From Novipirellula caenicola (GTDB lineage: Bacteria; Planctomycetota; Planctomycetia; Pirellulales; Pirellulaceae): DNA of 64,000 bases. The translations under genes and the position numbers were made by a program. Every line of letters starts with the position of its first letter. Positions within the stretch are counted from its first letter, which is position 1. The stretch spans positions 124,001-188,000 of the forward strand of contig NZ_BAABRO010000003.1 of NCBI RefSeq assembly GCF_039545035.1. Reading direction: 5' to 3'. The notes under the pieces are model-generated. The model was given only the letters and a program-made list of their open reading frames with translations, made no database searches and had not been told where the DNA came from. Of this stretch, positions 28,487 through 37,565 are shown piece after piece.

Positions 28487-28616
28487 CGTCAACGGGCTGT
28501 TGATTTAGTCGTACGATGGACTTCCTAGTCCGTCGAATACATCATTGACGGACTAGGAAGTCCATCACGCACCCCTCGCTGCAGGAATCTTCACTAGATC
28601 AACAGCCCGTCAACGG
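28487..28616. repeat. Nested palindrome: 20-bp perfect inverted repeat inside a second inverted repeat
   Basis: The inner arms are GATGGACTTCCTAGTCCGTC (28515-28534) and its exact complement at 28547-28566, with a 12-nt loop. The outer arms are CGGGCTGTTGAT at 28493-28504 and ATCAACAGCCCG at 28598-28609. It sits between the convergent purQ and DCC oxidoreductase genes, and may serve as a two-way terminator. Confidence 0.9.
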
Positions 28617-28734
28617 CTTTCGTGAATGGCCGGTCAGGTTGGAAACTCTCGCTTGAGTGTTGAACTCTCGCTTGAGTTCGGTGGCGTCCGAAATCGTTGC
28701 GAAGGGGCCCTGCCAGTGTCGTTTGCAGCGAGGG

Positions 28735-29169
28735 TCACTGTTTGAAATGAATCTCGCAGGCATCGTTTTCACACGATTTTCCGGCGATCTTGTAGCGTCG
28801 TTTGGCGACTTGGTTGTACATCCAACGCCACAGCCCCGCTGATCCGGGAATATGCAGAATCGGCGCGGCGATCCAAATCGTGGGCAGTCGCCGCGTCAGA
28901 TAACGGACCGCATCGGCGCCACCATGGCGGCCGCCATCTTGGTCGACGACGTACATCTGCTTCATCAAATCGTCGTACTTTAGGTCCGGGTACCGCTCGG
29001 CCACCCGTTTGTCGTGCAGTGACAGGTAGGTCAATCGCGAACCACCCCAATCGAGTCGCCGCAAATTGGACACTTGTGACGTGCAGAAATTGCACTGCCC
29101 ATCGTAGATCACGACATCAGCATCGGGATTTTCGTCTGGATCAGGCAGTTTTGGCGAGTTTTTAGGCAC
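28735..29169 (-). CDS. DCC-family thiol-disulfide oxidoreductase (DUF393)
   Basis: 144 residues. After a Pro/Asp-rich start comes the family signature VVIYDGQCNFCTSQVSNLRR, with the C-x-x-C pair in CNFC. Later parts match the family (LTYLSLHD, MYVVDQDGGRHGGADAVRYL, ending in a hydrophobic PILHIPGSAGLWRWMYNQVA). Members are predicted thioredoxin-fold redox proteins of unknown partner. A second Cys near the C terminus (KSCENDACEIHF) could take part. It is divergent from the coiled-coil membrane protein gene at 29274. Confidence 0.88.
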   Translation of the reverse strand: MPKNSPKLPDPDENPDADVVIYDGQCNFCTSQVSNLRRLDWGGSRLTYLSLHDKRVAERYPDLKYDDLMKQMYVVDQDGGRHGGADAVRYLTRRLPTIWIAAPILHIPGSAGLWRWMYNQVAKRRYKIAGKSCENDACEIHFKQ

Positions 29170-29273
29170 TTGAGCCCTAGGTGGAAAGCGGAATGCACGG
29201 GTTCGCTCTCATTTTAGGCAGCCCGATGCGCTATACTAAGGGGGAGAGCCTCTTTCAACGCAGGAAATATGTA

Positions 29274-30938
29274 ATGAACCAAATCGAATCGCGAGTCGTG
29301 AGTGCCCGCCGACGTCTGATTTTGGCCCAATTTGGCCGTAATCTATGTTGGACGTTGTTTGCCGCCATCTTGGTGGCGGTCATCGCAATCGCGGTGCCTG
29401 CGATACAAGTGATGGATGTCGATTACTCGCTGTGGACCAATGGGTGGATGATCGCAGTCGGTGTGGTGGCAGTCATCGCGGCGGCCGTGCACGCGATCGT
29501 CACCGCACCGTCAAAACAAGCGGTTGCTGCCGAAGTGGACCGTCGCTTTGGGCTTCGCGAACGCTTGAGCAGCTCGATTAGTTTGGACGCCAGCTCGCGT
29601 AACAGCGATTTTGGATTGGCGCTGGTCGACGATGCCGAGAAAAAGGCAGCTAAGATCGAGCTGGCTGAAAAGTTCTCGCTGCAGCCGACGCGATTGGGTT
29701 GGCTGCCGATCTCGCTGATTCCTGTCTTGGTGATCGTGTTGGCGTTGCTCGAGCCGGCAACCCAAACGAACGCAGACAGCACTCCCAAAATCGATATTGC
29801 CGAAGTCACGCAAGTGAAGGCGGCGGCGACTCAGCTAAAAAAACGGATTCAACAACAAAAACGCAAAGCTTCGGCCGAAGGGCTAAAGGAGGCGGAAGAG
29901 TTGTTTGAAAAGATGGAAGCGGATCTCGATAAGATTGCCAAACGCGAAAGCATGGATCGCAAAGAAGCGATGATCGCGCTGAACGATCTGAAAAAGCAAC
30001 TCGAAGAACGCCGTGAACAACTCGGTTCCCCAGATCAAATGCGGCGTGCAATGTCGCAAATGAAAGGACTCGAGTCGGGGCCGGCCGACAAGATCGCCAA
30101 GTCGATCGAGAAGGGTGAATTCGGCAACGCCAAAGATTTGGTCAAGCAGTTGGCCAACAAAATGCGTGATGGAAAGCTGAGCGAGGAAGAGAAATCGCAG
30201 CTGAAGAAGCAGGTTTCTCAGATGAAGGAGCAGCTGGAAAAAGCGGTCAAAGAGCACGAGAAGAAGAAGCAAGAATTGCAGCAAAAGATCGACCAAGCTC
30301 GCAAGGAAGGGCGTGGCGAGGATGCTGCGAAGATGCAGCAAAAGATGAACGAGATGAGCCAAAAGGATGCTCAAATGCAGCAGATGCAAAAAATGGCCGA
30401 AGCGATGAGCCAGGCCCAACAGGCGATGCAGCAGGGAGACGCGGGTCAAGCCGCCGACGCGATGGAGCAGATGGCCGATCAGTTGGGCGAGATGCAGCAG
30501 GAGATGTCCGAGCTCGAAGATTTGCAGTCGGCGCTAGAGGATCTATCGCAATCGAAGAACCAAATGCGATGTGAAGGTTGTGGAGGTGCGGGCTGCGAAA
30601 AATGTCAAGGCGGCGGTATGGGGGGCATGGGCGACGGGCAGGGGCAGGGGCAGGGCGATGGTTCAGGAAAAGGCAGTGGGTCCGGCGATCGGCCCGAAGA
30701 CGAAGTGGATACCAACACCTACGAAACTCAGGTCCGCGGCAAGGTGAAAAAGGGCAAGGCGATCATTGCCGGGTTCGCTGATGGCCCCAATCGCAAGGGG
30801 GTTACGCAAGAGGACGTCAAGCAATCGATCGAGGCGGCGCTTTCGAAAGAGAGTGATCCGTCGGAGAACCAGACGTTGCCGCGATCCGAACGTGAGCACG
30901 CTCAGCAGTACTTTGACCGTCTTCGCGATGGCGAGTAA
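29274..30938 (+). CDS. Membrane protein with long coiled coil and glycine-rich zinc-knuckle-like segment
   Basis: 554 residues from MNQIESRVVS. AGGA at 29262-29265 supports this start over one at 29181, and TATACT at 29232-29237 may be a -10 element. Two membrane spans at about 24-47 and 57-77 and a third near 140-162 (LGWLPISLIPVLVIVLALL). Then some 280 residues of heptad-rich coiled coil, Lys/Glu/Gln/Met-rich (QLKKRIQQQKRK through QMADQLGEMQQEMSELEDL). A Cys cluster CEGCGGAGCEKCQGGG follows, like half of a DnaJ-type zinc module, then a GQGQGDG linker and a conserved-looking end (KGKAIIAGFADGPNRKGVTQ). Function unknown. It could be misnamed SMC-like because of the coiled coil, but has no ATPase motif. 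Confidence 0.75.
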   Translation: MNQIESRVVSARRRLILAQFGRNLCWTLFAAILVAVIAIAVPAIQVMDVDYSLWTNGWMIAVGVVAVIAAAVHAIVTAPSKQAVAAEVDRRFGLRERLSSSISLDASSRNSDFGLALVDDAEKKAAKIELAEKFSLQPTRLGWLPISLIPVLVIVLALLEPATQTNADSTPKIDIAEVTQVKAAATQLKKRIQQQKRKASAEGLKEAEELFEKMEADLDKIAKRESMDRKEAMIALNDLKKQLEERREQLGSPDQMRRAMSQMKGLESGPADKIAKSIEKGEFGNAKDLVKQLANKMRDGKLSEEEKSQLKKQVSQMKEQLEKAVKEHEKKKQELQQKIDQARKEGRGEDAAKMQQKMNEMSQKDAQMQQMQKMAEAMSQAQQAMQQGDAGQAADAMEQMADQLGEMQQEMSELEDLQSALEDLSQSKNQMRCEGCGGAGCEKCQGGGMGGMGDGQGQGQGDGSGKGSGSGDRPEDEVDTNTYETQVRGKVKKGKAIIAGFADGPNRKGVTQEDVKQSIEAALSKESDPSENQTLPRSEREHAQQYFDRLRDGE

Positions 30939-31074
30939 AACGTTCGAAATTTACCGGGCGGCTCGCGCCGCTCCGCGATAAAAACCACTCGGTTAGGGCC
31001 AAAGTAGATCGCATTGGCCTCACGCCACCAACGCCACTAAGGACCATCGGAAGAGCAGCTGGCGGCGACTTCCA

Positions 31075-31140
31075 TAGTGGACGAAGCGACGAGTCCTTTT
31101 TGGCTCAGTGAAGCCGCAGGACTCGTTGCCTCGTCCACTA
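31075..31140. repeat. Inverted copies of the 16105-16247 repeat family
   Basis: The left arm 31075-31097 (TAGTGGACGAAGCGACGAGT...) and the right arm 31118-31140 are complementary over 23 bp with one or two mismatches, separated by 20 nt. The sequence belongs to the family at 16105-16247. It lies between the convergent coiled-coil protein and sucA genes. Confidence 0.9.
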
Positions 31141-31185
31141 CCGCCCGGCATTTATTGTTCCGGGCGTTCTCAAGCGGATGCCGCC

Positions 31186-33984
31186 TTATCGATCCGCGAA
31201 CGCGGCGTCGATCAACTCGGCTTGCTCGATCTTGTGAGCCGCCATGCTGCCGGTGCTTGGGCTTGCCGATTCGTCTCGCGAGACCACCGAGAACTTGTAT
31301 TTTTCAGCAACCATGTCGCCGAAGTTCAGTTTGATGTAGGGCCACGCGCCCATGTTCGTCGGTTCGTCTTGCACCCAGCGAATGTCGGTTCCGGCCGGCA
31401 ATCCTTCGAGCGCCGCGGTGAGCGTTTCAGCTTGCAGCGGGTAAAGCTGCTCGATCCGCATGATCGCCACATCCTTGATCTCGCGGGCCTCTCGCGTTTC
31501 CAGCAGGTCGTAGTAGATCTTGCCTGTGCAAATCAGCAATCGCTTGCATGTTGCCAACGGAATCTGGTCGTCGCCGAGGATTTTGTGGAATTGGCCACCA
31601 GCGACCTCTTCGATCGGGCTGACAACCAACGGGTGGCGAAGCAAACTCTTAGGCGACAGCAGGATCAGTGGTTTTCGCCATTTGCGAAGCACTTGGCGTC
31701 GCAAAAGGTGGAAAAGCTGAGCTGGCGTCGTAGGCTGGACCACTTGGATGTTGTGTTCGGCACTCATTGCGAGGAAGCGTTCGATTCGAGCGCTGCAGTG
31801 CTCGGGGCCTTGGCCTTCGAAACCATGCGGCAACAACATTACCAATCCGCTGAGCCGGTTCCATTTGTCTTCGGCGCTGGCGATAAATTGGTCGACGATG
31901 ACTTGGGCGCAATTCCAAAAGTCACCGAATTGAGCTTCCCAAGCGCACAACCCATCGGGGCGGTCGAGCGAATAGCCGTACTCGAATCCAAGCACACCAG
32001 CCTCGCTTAGCGGGCTGTTGTAAAGTTCCACACTCGCTTGGTCCGGGCTAAGGTTGGCCAGCGGCATGTAGGTTTCGCCGTTCTTGGTGTCGTGCAACAC
32101 CGCGTGGCGATGGCTGAACGTACCCCGCTGGACATCTTGGCCCGTCATCCGAATCGGATATCCCTCGGTCAACAAGGTTGCAAACGCGGCGGCTTCGGCG
32201 CTCGCCCAATCGAGCGGTTTCTTGCCTTGTGCCATCTCGCGGCGAAGCGCCATCGGGCGTTTCAGTTTTTTGTTGGCCGCAAACCCTTCAGGCAATCGCG
32301 TCAGCGAATCGAGCAGTTCGCTGAGCTTGGCTTGGTCGACGGTTGTGTCGGTCACCTCCGAGGGTTCCAGGCCGCCGTAGTAAACCGACCAATTCGCTGC
32401 CAGCGTTTGGGTGTCGGGAACGAAGGGTTCGTTCTTGCTCGCCTCGAACTCGCTTTCGAGTTTCTCGGTTCGCTTCTTTTGGATCTCTTCGCCTTCTTCG
32501 ACGCTGATCTCACCAATTTCGACCAAGCGGTTGAGGTACTGCTCTCGCACGCTGGCGCGACGGTCGATTTCGGCGTACATCCGCGGTTGAGTGAATCGAG
32601 GCTCGTCCCCTTCGTTGTGCCCCCAACGGCGATAGGCGTACAGGTCGATGACGACGTCTCGATGGAATTCTTTGCGAAAATCCATCGCCAGCGAGACGAC
32701 TTGCGCAACCGCTTCGGGGTCTTCGCCGTTGACGTGGAAGATCGGAATTTGCAGCATTTTTGCGATGTCGGTCGCATAGGTCGTGCTGCGGCCTTGGCGT
32801 GGTTCGGTGGTGAAACCGACTTGGTTGTTGATGACGATATGCAGCGTACCGCCGGTGCGATAGCCTTCCAATTCGCTCAGGTTCAGCGTTTCCTGGACCA
32901 CGCCTTCACCCGCGAATGCGGCGTCACCGTGGATCAAGATCGTCATCACTTCGGACCGTTTGGTGTCTTTGCGATAGTCCTGTTTGCAGCGACATCGTCC
33001 CAGGGCGACGGTGTTGACATATTCCAGGTGGCTGGGGTTAAAGCACAACGAGATATGGATCTTGTCGCCGGTGGCGGTGATCCAATCGCTGCTATAGCCG
33101 AGGTGGTAGCGGACGTCACCGCCACCGCGACTGAGTTCGGGGTCGGGATCGTCGAACGACCAGAAAATATTCATCGCCCGTTTTTTCAGGATGTTCGCCA
33201 TCACGTTCAAGCGACCGCGATGGGCCATCCCCATCACCACCTCTTTGACTTGGTGTTGGCCCGCTTTCTCGAGCGCCAAGTCCAACATCGGAATCAGGCT
33301 TTCGGCGCCTTCGAGCGAGAACGTTTTCGCGCCGACAAATTTGCGGCGTACAAATTCTTCGAAAATCGACGCGTCGGCGAGCCGAGCGTAGATTCGTCGT
33401 TGCACTTGGTGTGATAATTCGAGCCGGTTTTCGGTGGTCTCCATCCGTTTCTGCAGCCAATCGCGGATGTTGCGATTGTCGATGTGCATGAATTGAGCGC
33501 CGATGCTGCGGCAGTACGTGTTCTGCAGCTTGGTCAAAATGGCGTGCAGGGTGCTGCCGCTGACGTTCTCAAGCGCCGTGCTGTCGAGCGGTCGCTCAAG
33601 GTCTTGGTCGGAAATCCCATAAAGCTGGGGGCTCAATTCCGGCGAATCCGATTTCAGGATCCCCAGCGGATCGAGTTTGGCAGCCAAGTGGCCGCGGACT
33701 CGGTATTCCCGCACCAATTGGTTGACGCGGTCTTGAATCCGCGACATCCAGATCGCTTGATCGGTGGCTTCGTTGCCAGAGGAGCCTCGGCGATCCAGCG
33801 GGGCGGTGGCTCCGTCCGCCGCGGGGGACGCTGCGGTGACTTCCCCGTTCTTTGTGAATGAGCTCTTGTTCGATACGACAAGAAATTGCTCAAAATATTG
33901 ACGCCAAGTATCCGAGACACTCGAAGGGTCCCGAACGTACTGGACATACAAGTCGTCAATGTAGTCCAAGCTGTAGCTATTCAT
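31186..33984 (-). CDS. sucA: 2-oxoglutarate dehydrogenase E1 component
   Basis: 932 residues, normal for SucA. The N terminus YIDDLYVQYVRDPSSVSDTW is the lipoyl-enzyme-interacting segment. MGMAHRGRLNVMANIL, then GDAAFAGEGVVQETLNLS with INNQVGFTT form the thiamine diphosphate core. YRRWGHNEGDEPRFTQP and LLPHGFEGQGPEHCSARIER are also diagnostic. It decarboxylates 2-oxoglutarate in the TCA cycle and passes the succinyl group to E2 (SucB). No sucB or lpd is next to it, so the complex is encoded in pieces. The first Met (MNSYSLDY) is a good start. A G-rich tract lies 27 bp upstream. Confidence 0.96.
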   Translation of the reverse strand: MNSYSLDYIDDLYVQYVRDPSSVSDTWRQYFEQFLVVSNKSSFTKNGEVTAASPAADGATAPLDRRGSSGNEATDQAIWMSRIQDRVNQLVREYRVRGHLAAKLDPLGILKSDSPELSPQLYGISDQDLERPLDSTALENVSGSTLHAILTKLQNTYCRSIGAQFMHIDNRNIRDWLQKRMETTENRLELSHQVQRRIYARLADASIFEEFVRRKFVGAKTFSLEGAESLIPMLDLALEKAGQHQVKEVVMGMAHRGRLNVMANILKKRAMNIFWSFDDPDPELSRGGGDVRYHLGYSSDWITATGDKIHISLCFNPSHLEYVNTVALGRCRCKQDYRKDTKRSEVMTILIHGDAAFAGEGVVQETLNLSELEGYRTGGTLHIVINNQVGFTTEPRQGRSTTYATDIAKMLQIPIFHVNGEDPEAVAQVVSLAMDFRKEFHRDVVIDLYAYRRWGHNEGDEPRFTQPRMYAEIDRRASVREQYLNRLVEIGEISVEEGEEIQKKRTEKLESEFEASKNEPFVPDTQTLAANWSVYYGGLEPSEVTDTTVDQAKLSELLDSLTRLPEGFAANKKLKRPMALRREMAQGKKPLDWASAEAAAFATLLTEGYPIRMTGQDVQRGTFSHRHAVLHDTKNGETYMPLANLSPDQASVELYNSPLSEAGVLGFEYGYSLDRPDGLCAWEAQFGDFWNCAQVIVDQFIASAEDKWNRLSGLVMLLPHGFEGQGPEHCSARIERFLAMSAEHNIQVVQPTTPAQLFHLLRRQVLRKWRKPLILLSPKSLLRHPLVVSPIEEVAGGQFHKILGDDQIPLATCKRLLICTGKIYYDLLETREAREIKDVAIMRIEQLYPLQAETLTAALEGLPAGTDIRWVQDEPTNMGAWPYIKLNFGDMVAEKYKFSVVSRDESASPSTGSMAAHKIEQAELIDAAFADR

Positions 33985-34359
33985 ATCGGCAAATTCGCCG
34001 TCTGGTTGCTGGAGGGCAGGGGAGGGTAGGGGAGGGCCGTTTCACCGCCTCGATCCTACCGAAATCCATGATTGTCTCTAACCTTCAGAATTTAGAATAT
34101 CGTCCGCTAGGTTCCTAGTGGTTGTAAGTGAGTTGTTGCCAAAGTCGACCTGTGGCATCCATTGTCGGCCTCGATGGCGCGGATCACGATCCCTGCGTCT
34201 TTGCTCCCTCCTACTTTGGGATTTGCCGCTGGACTGATAAATTCCCTCTCCTACGGCGATTATCGAGTCGCCGATTTTCGTTGCCGCGAGCAAATTTGAA
34301 TTTGATGCGATTTGCTCGCAATCGTCCCTCCGTTGTCGCTCCAAAAATTTTTTTTCAAC
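33985..34359. other. Divergent promoter region, 375 bp
   Basis: This separates sucA (minus) from the ABC-F gene (plus). It holds a G-quadruplex-like tract at 34011-34036 close to sucA, and an 8-T run just before the ABC-F start. I see no gene and no clear -35/-10 pair. Confidence 0.45.
34011..34036 (+). other. G-quadruplex-like tract, 10-bp tandem repeat
   Basis: Five G runs of 3-4 (34014-34016, 34019-34022, 34024-34026, 34029-34032 and 34034-34036) with loops of 1-2 nt. The tract is a tandem of GGAGGGCAGG, GGAGGGTAGG and a partial third unit. The G-rich strand is the template for sucA transcription. Confidence 0.75.
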
Positions 34360-36141
34360 ATGGCTGTACTGCTCCAACTCCGTGATGCTCACAAGCGATT
34401 CGGCGATCAAGTCGTCCTTGATGGGGCCGATGTCTCGTTGGTCGATGACGTGAAGGTCGGTTTTATCGGCCGAAATGGAGCGGGCAAATCGACACTGATG
34501 CGAGTGCTGTTGGGGGAAGAAGAGCTCGAGCGAGGCGAAATCATCACCCATCCGACGCTCCGTATTGGCTACCTCCGCCAACATGACCCTTTTCAGCCTG
34601 GTGAATCCGCACTCGATTTCTTGATGCGGGACAGCGGGCAACCCGAATGGCGGTGTGGCGAAGTCGCAGGCGAATTCGAACTCAAGGGGGCCTATTTGGA
34701 GGGGCCGGTCAAAGCGCTCTCCGGCGGTTGGCAAACACGCGTCAAGTTGGCCGCACTGCTGCTGCACGACCCGAACCTCTTGATGCTCGACGAGCCGACG
34801 AACTTTTTGGACCTTCGTACTCAAATTCTGCTCGAGCACTTTTTGCGTGCCTTCAACAAAGCGGCGTTGATCGTCAGCCATGATCGCGAGTTTCTAAAGG
34901 CCACCTGCTCGCAAACGCTTGAGCTTTCGCGGGGCAAGTTGACGATGTTCACTGGCAAAATTGATGCCTACCTCGAATACCGCGAAGAACGCCGCGAACA
35001 TGACCGCCGTGTCAATGCGACGGTGATTGCAAAGCAAAAACAGTTGCAACGGTTTATCGAAAAGAACCGTGCTAACGCATCGACCGCCAGCCAAGCTAAG
35101 AGCAAGGCGAAGCAGCTCGAGCGGCTGCAGACCACCGAGATCGAACGCGATGAACCGACCGTGCACATGCGGGCCCCTCGGGTTGATCCCCGACAAGGCA
35201 CCGTGTTCCGCTGTACCGAGTTGGCGATCGGGTATCCTGATCACACGGTGGCCGACGGCATCACGCTGGAAATCGAGCATGGTCAACGCGCGGCGATCGT
35301 GGGGGACAACGGTCAAGGAAAAACGACACTGCTGAGGACGTTGGTCAATTCGCTCGAACCGTTGGCGGGACAGATGAAGTGGGGCCATGGGACCGAGATT
35401 GGTACCTATGCGCAACACGTCTATACGAGTTTGGATGAGCGGATGACCGTTATCGAGCATCTCGAATACAACTCGCTTCCCGGTACCACGCGGCAAGAAT
35501 TGTTGGCGATGGCCGGGGCGCTGTTGTTCCGTGATGACCAAATTCAAAAGAAGGTCAAAGTGCTCAGCGGGGGCGAGCGAGCGAGGCTCTGTATGGCCGG
35601 ATTGCTGCTGAGTAACTCCAATGTGCTGGTGCTTGACGAACCAGGCAACCACTTGGATGTCGAAACGGTCGAGGCGCTTGCCGGGGCGCTGGAGCAGTAT
35701 CAGGGCACGGTGATCTTTACCAGCCACGATCGTCACTTCATGCGGCGTGTGGCGACTTGTGTGATCGAGGTGCGGGATGGCAGCGTAAAAAATCACTTCG
35801 GTGATTACGACAGCTACCTAGCCGCGATCGAAAAAGAGGTCGACGACAGCGAATTGGCGCGTGGAAAAACGCCATTGCCGAAAGATGGCAAACCCAGCAA
35901 AGGGGGCGGCGGTGGCCGGCAAGGGCAACGCGATCAACGCAAGGCCGAGAAAGAACTCAAGAACGTCGAAAAGAAGATTGCCCGTCTGGATGACGAAAAG
36001 CGAAAGCTCAACGATCAACTGTTAACCGAAACGGATCCCGATGCGGCAGTCAAACTGCACAATCAGGTCAAGGCATTGGAAGTCGAGCTCTCCGAGGCCG
36101 AAGAACGCTGGGTCGAACTCAGTGCCGACCAGGAATGGTAG
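34360..36141 (+). CDS. ABC-F family ATPase (Uup/EttA type)
   Basis: 593 residues from MAVLLQLRDA. There are two ATP-binding cassettes and no membrane span. Cassette 1: Walker A GRNGAGKST, signature LSGGWQTRVKLA, Walker B LLMLDEPTNFLD. Cassette 2: GDNGQGKTT, LSGGERARLCMAGLLL, VLVLDEPGNHLD (Gly where Thr is usual). The linker between them is Lys/Gln-rich (KQKQLQRFIEKNRANASTAS), and a C-terminal coiled coil (KAEKELKNVEKKIARLDDEK) points to the Uup branch. ABC-F proteins act on the ribosome or on branched DNA/ribosome assembly; which applies is not clear. An in-frame start at 34312 is unlikely. Confidence 0.93.
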   Translation: MAVLLQLRDAHKRFGDQVVLDGADVSLVDDVKVGFIGRNGAGKSTLMRVLLGEEELERGEIITHPTLRIGYLRQHDPFQPGESALDFLMRDSGQPEWRCGEVAGEFELKGAYLEGPVKALSGGWQTRVKLAALLLHDPNLLMLDEPTNFLDLRTQILLEHFLRAFNKAALIVSHDREFLKATCSQTLELSRGKLTMFTGKIDAYLEYREERREHDRRVNATVIAKQKQLQRFIEKNRANASTASQAKSKAKQLERLQTTEIERDEPTVHMRAPRVDPRQGTVFRCTELAIGYPDHTVADGITLEIEHGQRAAIVGDNGQGKTTLLRTLVNSLEPLAGQMKWGHGTEIGTYAQHVYTSLDERMTVIEHLEYNSLPGTTRQELLAMAGALLFRDDQIQKKVKVLSGGERARLCMAGLLLSNSNVLVLDEPGNHLDVETVEALAGALEQYQGTVIFTSHDRHFMRRVATCVIEVRDGSVKNHFGDYDSYLAAIEKEVDDSELARGKTPLPKDGKPSKGGGGGRQGQRDQRKAEKELKNVEKKIARLDDEKRKLNDQLLTETDPDAAVKLHNQVKALEVELSEAEERWVELSADQEW

Positions 36142-36305
36142 CGAAGCGGCCTTCGTGTCAATCTCGCCACTGCGGCAAAGGGCGGGTTGTAGCAGTGTTG
36201 TCGCTTGTATCGACTTCGATCGTCCAAGCGGACACGGGTGAGCGCAGATACCGATGGAATCATTAGCAACCGTGATTGTCGGTTGTTGAAATGATTTCAC
36301 TCGCC

Positions 36306-36309
36306 AGGA
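36306..36309 (+). promoter_or_regulatory. Ribosome binding site deciding the start of the Met/His-rich protein
   Basis: AGGA lies 10 nt before the ATG at 36320 but only 1 nt before the in-frame GTG at 36311, so ATG 36320 is chosen. Confidence 0.5.
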
Positions 36310-36319
36310 AGTGCATCGG

Positions 36320-37366
36320 ATGTTACTGCGTTTTGCTCTCGCTTGTTGCTCGTTGGGGTGTTTGGCGTCGGTTTCGATGGCCGATAATTTTGATCGCCGT
36401 GCGCTCGCCGACAAGCATGCTCCGGCCGGGATCATGGGGGCTCACCTTCATGACAAAGGCGAGTGGATGGTCGAGTACAAGTACATGAACATGTACATGG
36501 AAGACAATCAAATTGGCGAAAACAAAGTTTCTGATGCGACGGCTCTTGGAACCGCTACCCCCGTCGGGCCCCCGGGGCCCGGCATCACGGTCGACGGCGT
36601 CACCACCAATCGAGGTGCGACTCCGACCCAAATGACCATGGAAATGCACATGGCTCACATCATGTACGGTGCGTCCGAAAACGTCACGCTGTACACGATG
36701 GCGATGTTGCCGAGCATCACGATGGACCACACGCGGGCAAACTATACCGATTTTACCACTCATAACAGCGGTTTCGGCGACACGGCCTTCGGAGCGTTGC
36801 TGCGAGTCTACAGCGACGAATGCCAAGATTGGATTTTTAATCTCGGTTGCTCGGTTCCCACCGGCGATATCTTTCGCGAAACCTCGACTCCGACCGGATC
36901 GCCGACCGCATTTCCGTACCCAATGCGTTTAGGCAGTGGTACGTTCAACGCACGTCCCGGGCTGACTTACCGTCGCTTTCACGACTGGTACAGCTGGGGA
37001 GCTCAATTTCAAACCGATTTGCCGATCGGAAAGAACTATCGCGGCTACAGCGTTGGTGACGAATTCCGCTTCAACAGTTGGACCAGCGTGCTGTTGACCG
37101 ATAACTTGTCGGTCTCGCTACGGGGCGAGCACCTGTGGCGGACCGAATACGATGGGCAGGATCCAGCCGCCAATGGCACGTTGATCAGCACCAATGTCGA
37201 GCAGTTTCGTGGCGGCTATTGGTACAACCTCGGTCTAGGAGCTCAGTATCTGTTTCATGGCCACTATTTCAATGCGGAATTTGTGCCCACGATTAGCCAA
37301 GACCTAAACGGAATCCAGCTGGAAACCGATTACGCCTTTATCGCCAGCTGGTCCAAATCGTTCTAA
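36320..37366 (+). CDS. Met/His-rich outer-membrane transporter-like protein, probably copper-related
   Basis: 348 residues with a signal peptide (MLLRFALACCSLGCLASVSM, cut near ADN). The mature N terminus is rich in Met and His: GAHLHDKGEWMVEYKYMNMY, then TQMTMEMHMAHIMYGAS and MAMLPSITMDHTRANY. The rest alternates aromatic and polar strands and ends in a C-terminal Phe (ASWSKSF), as outer-membrane beta-barrels do. Related proteins in other bacteria sit in copper-resistance clusters, so a role in copper export or binding is likely. No other copper genes are adjacent. Start chosen by AGGA at 36306. Confidence 0.65.
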   Translation: MLLRFALACCSLGCLASVSMADNFDRRALADKHAPAGIMGAHLHDKGEWMVEYKYMNMYMEDNQIGENKVSDATALGTATPVGPPGPGITVDGVTTNRGATPTQMTMEMHMAHIMYGASENVTLYTMAMLPSITMDHTRANYTDFTTHNSGFGDTAFGALLRVYSDECQDWIFNLGCSVPTGDIFRETSTPTGSPTAFPYPMRLGSGTFNARPGLTYRRFHDWYSWGAQFQTDLPIGKNYRGYSVGDEFRFNSWTSVLLTDNLSVSLRGEHLWRTEYDGQDPAANGTLISTNVEQFRGGYWYNLGLGAQYLFHGHYFNAEFVPTISQDLNGIQLETDYAFIASWSKSF

Positions 37367-37425
37367 AGGGCGAGCAGGCTCAGCAAGTAGCAGGCTCGGC
37401 AAGTTGAGGGATGAGAGTTCGGCTG

Positions 37426-37436
37426 CCCCCCCCCCC
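37426..37436 (+). repeat. Run of 11 cytosines
   Basis: An 11-C homopolymer between the Met/His-rich protein gene and dus, about 130 bp before the dus start. Runs of this kind slip during replication and are also prone to sequencing error. Confidence 0.9.
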
Positions 37437-37565
37437 TCACGCTCAGCCGATTTGCACGGGGCGATTCGCTTCGCGGCGATATCTTTGTAAAGTGGAGGTT
37501 GAGAGAGCGAGGGCATTGCGTCCTTGCTCGATTTCGCGACTCCCTTTCCTCATCGCTCGACGTTT

